64,000 nucleotides of DNA from Lachnoclostridium phytofermentans ISDg. Lineage in GTDB: Bacteria > Bacillota > Clostridia > Lachnospirales > Lachnospiraceae. The notes under the pieces were generated by a model that was given only the letters and a program-made list of their open reading frames with translations, had not been told where the DNA came from and made no database searches. Shown one piece after another: positions 1 through 8,493 of the stretch; the first letter of the stretch is position 1, and every line of letters begins with the position of its first letter. The DNA lies in the NCBI RefSeq assembly GCF_000018685.1, contig NC_010001.1:450001-514000 (forward strand), given 5' to 3'. The translations under genes and the position numbers were made by a program.

Positions 1-1232
<1,232 letters not shown>

Positions 1233-1261
1233 TAAAAGGTTTGTTTAAACTTTTTTCTGAG

Positions 1262-1290
1262 TTGACAATGTCAACATCATTTATTACAAT
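1262..1290 (+). promoter_or_regulatory. Promoter of the first tRNA cluster
   Basis: TTGACA (1262-1267), a 17-bp spacer and TACAAT (1285-1290) lie 11 bp before the tRNA-Asn gene, just after the 23S end. The -35 region is part of a palindrome, GTTGACAATGTCAAC. The tRNA cluster can therefore be transcribed independently of the rRNA operon. Confidence 0.7.
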
Positions 1291-1300
1291 GTAGAAGTAT

Positions 1301-1372
1301 TCCTCGATAGCTCAATGGTAGAGCACACGGCTGTTAACCGTGGGGTTGTTGGTTCGAGCCCAACTCGGGGAG
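1301..1372 (+). tRNA. tRNA-Asn (GTT)
   Basis: Cloverleaf with acceptor arms TCCTCGA/TCGGGGA, anticodon loop CTGTTAA, T-loop GGTTCGAGCC and discriminator G. No CCA is encoded. Confidence 0.96.
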
Positions 1373-1375
1373 TTA

Positions 1376-1444
1376 TTAACAAGAATAACCATGATATGAA
1401 TGATAAAATTGTTAATTGACAAGAATTAAATTATATGTTAATAT
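1376..1444 (+). promoter_or_regulatory. Spacer hairpin and second promoter in the tRNA cluster
   Basis: The Asn-Glu spacer carries an inverted repeat TTAACAA/TTGTTAA (1376-1382, 1409-1415). It is followed by TTGACA (1416-1421), a 17-bp spacer and TAATAT (1439-1444). The last element ends 9 bp before tRNA-Glu and looks like an internal promoter. Confidence 0.55.
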
Positions 1445-1453
1445 TATTAGCAC

Positions 1454-1525
1454 GGCTCCATGGTCAAGCGGTTAAGACACCGCCCTTTCACGGCGGTAAC
1501 AGGGGTTCAAATCCCCTTGGAGTCA
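1454..1525 (+). tRNA. tRNA-Glu (TTC)
   Basis: Acceptor arms GGCTCCA/TGGAGTC (one G-U pair), anticodon stem CCGCC/GGCGG with loop CTTTCAC, and discriminator A. Confidence 0.96.
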
Positions 1526-1610
1526 TTTGTAAGATTGATAGTTAACTAAAGTGGTGAAAGCTACTATCGGTCTTATCTTTGTGAAAAAAAGATACTCTAT
1601 TGAACATTGT

Positions 1611-1627
1611 GCCGACGTGGCTCAATT
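1611..1627 (+). repeat. Duplicated 5' fragment of tRNA-Thr
   Basis: Seventeen bases (GCCGACGTGGCTCAATT) are identical to the first 17 bases of the real tRNA-Thr that starts 34 bp downstream. The rest of the gene is missing, so this is a partial tandem duplication and not a functional tRNA. Confidence 0.85.
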
Positions 1628-1644
1628 AAACGTAAAGTGAATAC

Positions 1645-1717
<73 letters not shown>

Positions 1718-1745
1718 TTTATGGCTTTTGATTTTCAAAAGACAT

Positions 1746-1819
1746 GGACCTTTAGCTCAGTTGGTTAGAGCAACCGGCTCATAACCGGTCGGTCCCGGGT
1801 TCGAGTCCCCGAAGGTCCA
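1746..1819 (+). tRNA. tRNA with CAT anticodon, probably elongator tRNA-Met
   Basis: Acceptor arms GGACCTT/AAGGTCC are fully paired, so this is not an initiator tRNA. The anticodon stem ACCGG/CCGGT encloses loop CTCATAA. A lysidine-modified tRNA-Ile(CAT) cannot be excluded by eye. Confidence 0.9.
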
Positions 1820-1867
1820 CTAGAGATAATTATACAAAGGATTATCTTACAGGAAATAAAAGAATTT

Positions 1868-1941
1868 GGCTCAGTGGCTCAGTTGGTTAGAGCGCCGCCC
1901 TGTCACGGCGGAGGTCGTGGGTTCGAGTCCCATCTGAGTCG
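1868..1941 (+). tRNA. tRNA-Asp (GTC)
   Basis: Acceptor arms GGCTCAG/CTGAGTC, anticodon stem CCGCC/GGCGG with loop CTGTCAC, discriminator G. Confidence 0.96.
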
Positions 1942-2016
1942 TTGTAATCGAAAAGATTACACGACAAAAAATACTCAATATGTATTTGTTATCGAGTCAT
2001 AAAGACCAGTTAAATT

Positions 2017-2089
2017 GGGATCTTAGCTCAGCTGGGAGAGCATCTGCCTTACAAGCAGAGGGTCATAGGTTCGAGCCCTATAGGTCCCA
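2017..2089 (+). tRNA. tRNA-Val (TAC)
   Basis: Acceptor arms GGGATCT/AGGTCCC, anticodon stem CTGC/GCAG region with loop CTTACAA, discriminator A. Confidence 0.96.
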
Positions 2090-2106
2090 TTCAACCGAAA
2101 GGTTAT

Positions 2107-2192
2107 GCCGGCGTGGCGGAACTGGCAGACGCACAGGACTTAAAATCCTGCGGGACTAATCTCCCGTACCGGTTCGATTCCGGTCGCCGGCA
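2107..2192 (+). tRNA. tRNA-Leu (TAA)
   Basis: An 86-nt class II tRNA with a long variable arm. Acceptor arms are GCCGGCG/CGCCGGC, the anticodon loop is CTTAAAA and the discriminator is A. Confidence 0.96.
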
Positions 2193-2240
2193 TTATCTTT
2201 GAATTTTTCAAAGATAATCAGTATGAAAATTTCATACTAT

Positions 2241-2314
2241 GTACGTGTAGCTCAGCTGGATAGAGCGTCTGGCTACGGACCAGAAGGTCGCGTGTTCGAA
2301 TCATGTCACGTACA
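2241..2314 (+). tRNA. tRNA-Arg (ACG)
   Basis: Acceptor arms GTACGTG/CACGTAC, anticodon stem TCTGG/CCAGA with loop CTACGGA, discriminator A. It is the last tRNA of the first cluster. Confidence 0.96.
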
Positions 2315-2320
2315 TTAGTG

Positions 2321-2350
2321 CCTGTAAATGCTGAGTTTACAGGCTTTTTT
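2321..2350 (+). terminator. Terminator of the rRNA/tRNA cluster
   Basis: Stem CCTGTAAA/TTTACAGG with loop TGCTGAG is followed by CTTTTTTC. It lies 6 bp after tRNA-Arg. Confidence 0.92.
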
Positions 2351-2669
2351 CATTTTATTGACATGATCTCATATCAAAATGGAAACCCTTGTGTCAGGTG
2401 TTGTGGTGTGGTTCTTAGGAACCCCTAGATACTAGATGCAGGGATATTTTTATTTAAATGTGTCACAGATATTTTAAAAAAATCGTCCAATATATTAAAA
2501 TACCACTGTTCATTTATCTATTTTAAAGAATTCATTATCATAATAATCATCAATCTGTCTTGTCTAAGAATCCAAACGCTTACCCCTCAATAATTTAAAT
2601 AGAACCTTATGGTTTAACTTAAAATTAGCTATCATAATCACTATATTCAGATTTAGAAACCTATTATTC

Positions 2670-2784
2670 TTGTATACCATAAATAGTATGCTATAATTAA
2701 TAAGTAAGGGAAAAACAGTAAGTATTTCTCTAAGGGAGTTTCTTGTGTTATTTCGATAGTCAACAATTTATTGGCTATTTTTTT
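2670..2784 (+). ncRNA. Candidate short transcript (promoter to terminator, no ORF)
   Basis: TTGTAT (2670-2675), a 16-bp spacer and TATAAT (2692-2697) are followed by about 55 bp of AT-rich leader. Then comes the hairpin ATAGTC/GGCTAT (about 2756-2778) with a T7 run. The predicted RNA is about 80 nt and contains no credible ORF. It could be a small RNA or an attenuated leader for the gene at 2927. No known RNA family was recognised. The remainder of the 2351-2926 gap is AT-rich with nothing else visible. Confidence 0.35.
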
Positions 2785-2926
2785 CTGCCGTCATAAACCA
2801 AATAAAATTATATTTACTAGACATAACTTGTACTAGTTAGTCATAGATTTACTTACGAATACCTTCAAGGACAACTTTAATACTACCCGCTTTCTTTAGT
2901 ACATATAATATATCGAGGTGATAATC

Positions 2927-3502
2927 ATGAGTAGTTGTACTGATATACTGTTGATAAGCTCTGTAGCATGTCGAATTGCAGAATGTCTTGATGACAACGA
3001 ATTAGCATTGCTTGCAGCTGACTTGTTATTTTTAAGTGATGCACTTAATGCTATTGCGGTACGTAGAGCGGTTTGTAAGGATATCTGCGAAAAGAAAGCC
3101 GCAAACACAGCGAAGAATAGTAAAGATAGTAATGCTAATAGCGGCAATAATAATAGTAACAATAATAATAGTAACAATAATAATAGTAGCGAGAATAATG
3201 GTAGTAATGATAATAGAGGTAACAAAGGTAATAAAGACGGTAATGGTAATAAAGTAGGTAAAAATAATAAAGACAGTAAAAGTAATAATGGTAATAGCGC
3301 TAGTAGCGGTAGTAGTATAAAACAAATCAGTGATGAGAAAAACGTTATTACACCGGTAAAAAGAGAACAAAGCTCCGAAATGAAGACTAGTGGGAGTAGT
3401 AATATGAAAGCTACATTCACTAAAAATGATAATTCTATGAAGATGGGCGATAATAAAATCGTTGATATGTCAGAGGATATTAATCATAGTAACAAGAAAT
3501 AG
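2927..3502 (+). CDS. Asn/Ser/Lys-rich protein with a short Cys-containing N-terminal domain
   Basis: This 191-residue protein has two parts. Residues 1-60 form a compact hydrophobic helical segment that begins MSSCTDILL and includes further Cys residues. It resembles small clostridial proteins of unknown function (a DUF6774-like segment, a tentative match). From about residue 60 on the protein is a low-complexity tail of Asn, Ser, Lys and Gly in short repeats (3130-3300). The ATG at 2927 is preferred over the upstream GTG (2918) because GAGGTG at 2915-2920 is then an SD site 6 bp upstream. There is no signal peptide. The gene is monocistronic and faces the lysO pair across a hairpin. The function is unknown. 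The repeats also open an antisense ORF, which is a shadow. Confidence 0.7.
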   Translation: MSSCTDILLISSVACRIAECLDDNELALLAADLLFLSDALNAIAVRRAVCKDICEKKAANTAKNSKDSNANSGNNNSNNNNSNNNNSSENNGSNDNRGNKGNKDGNGNKVGKNNKDSKSNNGNSASSGSSIKQISDEKNVITPVKREQSSEMKTSGSSNMKATFTKNDNSMKMGDNKIVDMSEDINHSNKK

Positions 3503-3601
3503 AATGATAGGATGAATGCAATTTCGATTCGGACCTTTATAAATAAATTACAAGAAGGAATATGTACATAATTCTTAGAAGTATACTTATTAAGTAAATT
3601 A

Positions 3602-3631
3602 GATAGACATTAATTCACATCAATGTCTATC
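3602..3631. terminator. Bidirectional hairpin between convergent genes
   Basis: The perfect 10-bp arms GATAGACATT/AATGTCTATC (3602-3611, 3622-3631) lie between the ends of two convergent genes. Neither side has a strong T-run, so it is a weak terminator or an mRNA 3'-end stabiliser. Confidence 0.55.
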
Positions 3632-3673
3632 ATGAGTAAAAATTATATATAAAATATTTTGCTCAAAAATAAT

Positions 3674-4273
3674 TTAAAAAATCTGATAGCAGAGATTAAT
3701 GAGTATTGGTACTGCTGCTGAGCAAATAATACCATTGATTACAGATAATACTACGGTTTCTTCATTGGTATATCGAATTAACATAGGTAGGGTAGTATCT
3801 TCACTGGTAGCTCCTGCAGGAGCTATACAGGTTGGAAAATTCAAATACTTTGCTATGAGTGGGATACTAAAGAAAGAAAATATTTCTCTCATTAAATTAC
3901 TTAAGAAAGTAATACTACCAAACGAAGCACCTGCGAACTCGCTTACCATAACACCAGATAAGCTATACCAACCTAATCCACTTGCCATAGCTGTACTGGT
4001 GTTCATAGAGATTCCAGTGATAAAACTACAAATAATACCTCCAAGTAACGATCCAATTATGATACCAAAAGGAATAATAAAAACTTTAACATGATATTCT
4101 TTAATTTTCTGTATAATGCCACGATTTAATCCGATGCTGATAGCTACTAAAAACATAAGTAAATAAAGGATATAATGAGTATGTTCTGTAACAAAATTAA
4201 TGATTGTTATATCAATGCCGGATAATCCATAAACAATTCCTATTAACAGGGCAATTACGGTAAGTAGAACCAT
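3674..4273 (-). CDS. lysO: Lysine exporter LysO family, C-terminal half (split gene)
   Basis: A 199-residue integral membrane protein that matches the C-terminal part of the LysO (YbjE, DUF340) lysine/thialysine exporter. About six hydrophobic helices are visible. The diagnostic segment runs from about residue 95 to 125 (ASGLGWYSLSGVMV and EFAGASFGSITFLSN), followed by APAGATSEDTTLP at about 150. The N-terminal half is encoded by the adjacent upstream ORF. ATG 4273 lies 2 bp after that ORF's stop and has its own SD site (GGAGGA), so the two halves are made as separate polypeptides rather than through a frameshift. The predicted role is export of lysine across the cytoplasmic membrane as a two-subunit complex. 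Confidence 0.85.
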   Translation of the reverse strand: MVLLTVIALLIGIVYGLSGIDITIINFVTEHTHYILYLLMFLVAISIGLNRGIIQKIKEYHVKVFIIPFGIIIGSLLGGIICSFITGISMNTSTAMASGLGWYSLSGVMVSEFAGASFGSITFLSNLMREIFSFFSIPLIAKYLNFPTCIAPAGATSEDTTLPMLIRYTNEETVVLSVINGIICSAAVPILINLCYQIF

Positions 4274-4275
4274 AA

Positions 4276-4560
4276 TTAGTCCTCCTTTTCTTTTAGTTTC
4301 TTTTTCATAAATAATCTGGTTAATAAGTAAACAATTAAAGTAGAAAAGACTGTTGGAATAAAAAAGTATAGAAAACTAGTTAAACCAAGTGTTGATATCT
4401 CTTGAAGAAAATGCTCTCTTTTACCAAGCATAACCCCCATAGAAAAAATAATTAAAATGGTGCATACTATTTGCATTTTTTCATTCTTTTTTTTATGTTT
4501 CTCTGGAAAAAACCTTGATCCAATGAAAATTCCAATTCCCATAATAATGAGAATATCCAT
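4276..4560 (-). CDS. Lysine exporter LysO family, N-terminal half (split gene)
   Basis: A 94-residue protein with three hydrophobic segments (about 3-15, 30-45 and 60-84) and a Lys-rich C-terminus. It corresponds to the N-terminal region of full-length LysO proteins, including the GVMLGKRE motif at about 41-49. The start ATG at 4560 has a strong SD site (GGGAGG). It is the first gene of a two-gene operon, with the C-terminal half 2 bp downstream. Split lysO pairs are known in some Firmicutes. I saw no lysine riboswitch in the ~150-bp leader. Confidence 0.75.
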   Translation of the reverse strand: MDILIIMGIGIFIGSRFFPEKHKKKNEKMQIVCTILIIFSMGVMLGKREHFLQEISTLGLTSFLYFFIPTVFSTLIVYLLTRLFMKKKLKEKED

Positions 4561-4683
4561 AATATAGCCTCCCTTCTATAATAAAGTCCTCTTTTAGAAA
4601 AAATCAAGAACAGATAATGATATGGATAAGAATAGAGAATTTTAACCTCTCTAAAGCCCACGAATCCTAATACAAACGTATAT

Positions 4684-4712
4684 ACTATAACAAATATTTT
4701 AACTTCAAGCAA
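4684..4712 (-). promoter_or_regulatory. Candidate promoter of the split lysO operon
   Basis: Read on the minus strand: TTGCTT (4712-4707), a 17-bp spacer and TATAGT (4689-4684). This gives a leader of about 115 nt. Confidence 0.4.
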
Positions 4713-4951
4713 GAGAAACGAATGATACGAAAGATATAAACAGTACTTGCTTATAATTTGGTGCTTCTATATAAATTTTAAAAATGAATCCTATTAAAAT
4801 TAGAACTTTGAGTACTAAGAAGTTAAAATTTAGATAAATACATCAACACTTTGACGAATTAGCGTATAAAACTACGAGAAAGTTTTGATTTTTTGATGCT
4901 TCTATCAATACTACTGGATAATTTTTATCTGCTAGGAAATAGCTATGAATC

Positions 4952-5096
4952 TTGACTTTATAAATTGTTTGTGATATATTAAACCGTATCCGACATTGGT
5001 ACAGATTACGTGTAATGACAAAATTCCTAACAGGTTACTTACTAGATTATATTACTTGAATTTAAAACCTGCAAACAGTATGTTTACAGGTTTTTC
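4952..5096 (+). ncRNA. Candidate small RNA of about 110 nt
   Basis: A near-consensus promoter, TTGACT (4952-4957), 17 bp, TATATT (4975-4980), is followed about 85 bp later by a terminator. The terminator is AACCTGCAAAC/GTTTACAGGTT plus a T5 run (5064-5096). The interval holds no ORF with an SD site. The expected transcript starts near 4987 and ends near 5096. I recognised no family (not tmRNA, SRP RNA, RNase P or 6S as far as can be judged by eye). Confidence 0.45.
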
Positions 5097-5142
5097 ATTA
5101 TAATTAGCTGCATTAAATTTTGTATAAGTGAATGTAATTCAA

Positions 5143-5239
5143 TTGAACTTTGGTAGGATTAGGAAATATTATCATAAATTTAAACTAGAATTAGATAATT
5201 TATTAACGAAGTCTTTATTTGACTTCTTAAGGCTTTTTT
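5143..5239 (+). ncRNA. Second candidate short transcript
   Basis: TTGAAC (5143-5148), an 18-bp spacer and TATTAT (5167-5172) are followed by the hairpin GAAGTC/GACTTC (5208-5226) and TTAAGGCTTTTTT. The transcript would be only about 60 nt. The signals are weaker than those of the unit just upstream. Confidence 0.25.
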
Positions 5240-5331
5240 AAGGATGTTAGGCATTTAATCTCCTAAGAAAAAGTTGGTTTAATATTTCATAATATGGATG
5301 ACGATACAAATAGTTAAACTAAGTTGTAAGT

Positions 5332-5369
5332 AAGCCAATATCAGAGGTTTCTTTGATATTGGCTTTTTT
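5332..5369 (+). terminator. Strong orphan terminator
   Basis: A perfect 12-bp stem AAGCCAATATCA/TGATATTGGCTT with a 10-nt loop is followed by TTTTT. No ORF lies upstream for more than 600 bp on this strand, so it must end a non-coding transcript or act as an attenuator ahead of the DUF4914 gene. Confidence 0.8.
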
Positions 5370-5527
5370 AAAAACGTAGGGACCTTTCGTCATTTTTTTA
5401 TGCGAGCCAATGAATGTATAGTTCAATTCTGAGGTAGGAATAATTAAATAAGGGCTAAAAATATATAAGAGATAACATCTTGAATTATATTTTTATATAA
5501 AAAGACAGGAAGAAAGTGAGGATTGCT

Positions 5528-7405
5528 ATGAAAATCAATCAGGAAAAGTGGAATTTGCCATCTTATATCAGGGATATCTTAACCGAGAGCAAACACGTAT
5601 ACTATCCACGTTCGAAGAAGGAGCTGATACATATGGCTTTTGGTGGAGAAGATGTGGACACTTATGAGGTGGCTTATGATGTACCGGGCAAGGGCAACAT
5701 TGTAGAAGCAACGGTTACTCGTTGTAAAAATGGTATTGTAGTAAATTATCCGGACGACTATATGCGTAGACGTGACCCAGATTGTCTATTAGTTGCCGAT
5801 AAAAATGATACAGACAAGCCTAAGTACGATGATGTTTACAATCAAGATTTTGAGCCACTTCGTCAGGAAACATTCCAATGGTTAAAAAAGCAAAAGCTTA
5901 TTGTGTTTGCTTTTAAGTCCGGTGGTGAGGAATATGGTTATGATACCTTATTGGTTTCTCCAGCAAATGCGGGATTTTTTGCTTGTGCTGTTGCAGATTT
6001 ACAGGGCTTTACCAGTATGCATGACATATCGGAGGACTTCAATCCAAAGGCAGTCATTTTCTTAGCACCTCCATTCCGTCATACCCATTTTGATGGTAAA
6101 CAAATTGTAATTCACAATCGTTTAACAGGAATTCATGAGTTGTTTTCCTATAACTTATATCCAGGCCCAAGTGCGAAGAAGGGTATCTACGGCGTTTTAC
6201 TTAACATTGGTGAAAATGAAGGTTGGACAACCGTTCACGCGTCTACTGTTAAGGTTATTACCCCATACGACAATGAAATTGTTATTATGCATGAAGGTGC
6301 ATCTGGCGGTGGAAAGAGTGAGATGATCGAGCATGTTCACCGTGAGATGGATGGTCGTATTTTACTTGGTAAAAATACAGTAACTGGTGAGAAAACATTT
6401 ATTGAATTATCAGAATCATGTGAATTAAGACCTGTTACCGATGATATGGCAATTTGCCATCCAAGGATGCAAAACGATAGTAAGAAACTTGTTGTTAAGG
6501 ATGCAGAGCAAGGTTGGTTCTTACGTTGTGATCATATTAAGAGTTATGGTACTGCTCCTCAGCATGAAAAGATTTTTATTCATCCACAAGAGCCGTTGGT
6601 ATTTTTAAATATTCAAGGTGTGCCAAATTCTACCTGTCTTGTTTGGGAACATACATTAGATTCTAATGGAAAACCTTGTCCAAACCCAAGAGTAGTTCTT
6701 CCAAGACGCTTGGTTCCGAATGTAATTGATGAGCCTGTAGAAATTGATGTTAGAAGTTTTGGTGTTAGAACACCGGCTTGTACAAAGAAGAACCCTTCTT
6801 ATGGTATTCTTGGTATGTTCCATATTTTACCTCCAGCACTTGCTTGGTTATGGAGATTGGTTGCACCAAGAGGATATAACAATCCAAGTATTACTTCTTC
6901 CGAAGGTATGACAAGTGAAGGTGTTGGTTCTTACTGGCCATTTGCAACTGGTAAAATGGTGGAGCAGGCAAACCTTCTTATGGAGCAGATATTAAATTCA
7001 AGTCATACTCGTTATTTACTCATTCCGAATCAACACATCGGTGCTTATGAAGTTGGATTTGTACCACAGTGGGTAGCAAGAGAGTATATAGCTAGAAGAG
7101 GTAGTGCAAAATTTAAACCAGAGCACTTAGTAGAAGCTCGTTGTTCAATTCTAGGATATGGACTTGGATCACTTAAGGTAGATGGTCAGTACATCCGTAA
7201 GGCATTTTTACAACCAGAAATGCAGCAAGAAGTTGGTATCGAAGGCTATGATGCTGGTTCTAAGATACTTCTTGATTTCTTCAAGGAGGAAGTACAGAAA
7301 TTCTTAACTCCTGAACTTCATGAGATGGGTAGAAAGATAATTGAATTATTACTTTCTGATGCTTCTGTTCAAGAGTACAATGATTTATTGCCAATGAGAT
7401 ATTAA
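5528..7405 (+). CDS. DUF4914-family PEP-carboxykinase-like protein
   Basis: A 625-residue soluble protein. The P-loop-like segment EGASGGGKSEM at about residue 255 recalls the kinase-1 motif of PEP carboxykinases (GxSGxGKT). Downstream regions rich in conserved His, Arg and Asp (for example DDMAICHP at about 305) fit a PEPCK-like fold. Overall it matches the uncharacterised DUF4914 proteins of clostridia and Bacteroides in length and layout. Whether it carboxylates PEP or phosphorylates another substrate is not known. I chose ATG 5528, with GTGAGG just upstream as SD; GTG 5516, with AGGAAG upstream, is the alternative. It is monocistronic, preceded by an orphan terminator and followed by three hairpins. 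Confidence 0.75.
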   Translation: MKINQEKWNLPSYIRDILTESKHVYYPRSKKELIHMAFGGEDVDTYEVAYDVPGKGNIVEATVTRCKNGIVVNYPDDYMRRRDPDCLLVADKNDTDKPKYDDVYNQDFEPLRQETFQWLKKQKLIVFAFKSGGEEYGYDTLLVSPANAGFFACAVADLQGFTSMHDISEDFNPKAVIFLAPPFRHTHFDGKQIVIHNRLTGIHELFSYNLYPGPSAKKGIYGVLLNIGENEGWTTVHASTVKVITPYDNEIVIMHEGASGGGKSEMIEHVHREMDGRILLGKNTVTGEKTFIELSESCELRPVTDDMAICHPRMQNDSKKLVVKDAEQGWFLRCDHIKSYGTAPQHEKIFIHPQEPLVFLNIQGVPNSTCLVWEHTLDSNGKPCPNPRVVLPRRLVPNVIDEPVEIDVRSFGVRTPACTKKNPSYGILGMFHILPPALAWLWRLVAPRGYNNPSITSSEGMTSEGVGSYWPFATGKMVEQANLLMEQILNSSHTRYLLIPNQHIGAYEVGFVPQWVAREYIARRGSAKFKPEHLVEARCSILGYGLGSLKVDGQYIRKAFLQPEMQQEVGIEGYDAGSKILLDFFKEEVQKFLTPELHEMGRKIIELLLSDASVQEYNDLLPMRY

Positions 7406-7406
7406 T

Positions 7407-7558
7407 AAAACAGTTATTTTACTGTTTTAATATAGGTACCCTAAAAGAGCGGGTGCAAATGGAATATTCTAAGGAGAAGCCAATCAGCTTTCGGAGGATT
7501 TCGTTTGCACTCGCTTTTAACATGATAAGGAAAGTTCGCGAATGTCTTTCCTTGTTTT
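7407..7558 (+). terminator. Three consecutive 3' hairpins
   Basis: Hairpin 1 is AAAACAGT/ACTGTTTT (7407-7428). Hairpin 2 is a long, slightly imperfect stem whose arms are AAGAGCGGGTGCAAA and TTTGCACTCGCTTTT (7443-7519). Hairpin 3 is AAGGAAAG/CTTTCCTT with a TTCGCGAATGT loop and GTTTT (7527-7557). A close copy of hairpin 3 occurs at 20223. Confidence 0.7.
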
Positions 7559-7573
7559 AGATAAATATATTCT

Positions 7574-7603
7574 TTGCATTTTTAATTATAGTTCTGTTAT
7601 AAT
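7574..7603 (+). promoter_or_regulatory. Promoter of the response regulator gene
   Basis: TTGCAT (7574-7579), an 18-bp spacer and TATAAT (7598-7603), 58 bp before the start codon. Confidence 0.5.
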
Positions 7604-7660
7604 CATGCTATTATAGTCTGAATAAAACAAAATAAAGTAATCTTTATCAATGGGAGTCTT

Positions 7661-8350
7661 ATGAAAAAAATATTAGTTGTTGAAGATGATCTAAATATTA
7701 ATAACATGCTGAGAGAAGCCTTAGAGGAAGCTGGTTATGAGGTGGTTCAGGCATATTCGGGTACAGAAGCCATGCTAAATGTAGGCATGACAGAGTTTGA
7801 TTTAATTCTTTTGGATTTAATGTTACCGGGCATGTCAGGAGAAGAGTTTTTAAAGCTGTTCAATAAAAAAGAACGGACGCCTGTTATTGTGCTATCTGCA
7901 AAGGACGAGCTGGATAGTAAGGTGGATGTCCTATCATGCGGAGCAGATGATTATATTACGAAACCATTTCAATTAAAAGAATTACTTGTTCGTATTGAAG
8001 TAGCTCTTAGGCGAGTAAATCGAAATATAGAAAAATCGCAGGATGAAACAAATCAATGTCTTTCTCATAAAGACTTATTATTGAATCGTAGTTCTTATGA
8101 AGTTAGATTAGCAGGAAATTTGATATCACTTACCAAACAGGAATATAAGATATTAGAACTTTTACTTCTCCATCCAAACAAGGTGTTTAGTAAGCAGGAG
8201 ATTTATAATTATGCATGGGAAGAATACTTTATCGGTGAGGATAAGACAATCAATGTTCATATCAGTAATATCCGCATGAAGCTAAAAAAGGTTACAGAAG
8301 ACGATTATATTGATACGGTCTGGGGAATAGGATTTAAACTCAGTAAATAG
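7661..8350 (+). CDS. OmpR/PhoB-family response regulator
   Basis: A 229-residue two-component response regulator. The receiver domain spans 1-118 with acidic residues E8, D9 and D10, phospho-acceptor D52 (LILLDLMLPG), a conserved Ser near 81 and Lys near 103 (ITKPF). A winged-helix DNA-binding domain spans about 130-229 (LTKQEYKILELL, then INVHISNIRMKLKK). It has an SD site (GGGAG) 7 bp before the ATG. The cognate kinase is probably the one at 10345, and the ABC transporter between them is the likely target. A 17-bp direct repeat that overlaps this gene's stop codon is a candidate binding site. Confidence 0.93.
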   Translation: MKKILVVEDDLNINNMLREALEEAGYEVVQAYSGTEAMLNVGMTEFDLILLDLMLPGMSGEEFLKLFNKKERTPVIVLSAKDELDSKVDVLSCGADDYITKPFQLKELLVRIEVALRRVNRNIEKSQDETNQCLSHKDLLLNRSSYEVRLAGNLISLTKQEYKILELLLLHPNKVFSKQEIYNYAWEEYFIGEDKTINVHISNIRMKLKKVTEDDYIDTVWGIGFKLSK

Positions 8351-8369
8351 TCTTTAAACTTAGTAAATA
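8333..8369 (+). promoter_or_regulatory. 17-bp direct repeat upstream of the ABC transporter
   Basis: TTTAAACTCAGTAAATA (8333-8349) and TTTAAACTTAGTAAATA (8353-8369) are repeats with one mismatch and a 20-bp period, about two helical turns. The first copy is the last codons and stop of the response regulator gene. They may be an operator for that regulator or a simple tandem duplication of the gene end. Confidence 0.45.
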
Positions 8370-8493
8370 CTATCTTTACCATTTCTTTAACTTTCCTTTG
8401 CGATATGTTTATAAAGATTCTTTAAGATAATACTTGAAAAGAACATTGCTTTATAACAGAAATATTGAAACAGAGAGAAAGAGGAGGAAGAGT

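Noticed and set aside
2896..3420. Antisense ORFs of 112 and 174 codons opposite the Asn-rich gene
   Set aside because: They are open only because the Asn/Ser codon repeats read as Leu/Ile/Val on the other strand. They lack SD sites.
4275..4276. A frameshift in lysO
   Set aside because: The two halves have separate start codons and the second has its own SD site, so the split is natural.
4561..4715. Lysine riboswitch upstream of the split lysO operon
   Set aside because: The leader is short (about 115 nt from the best promoter), and I could not find the conserved lysine-riboswitch core.
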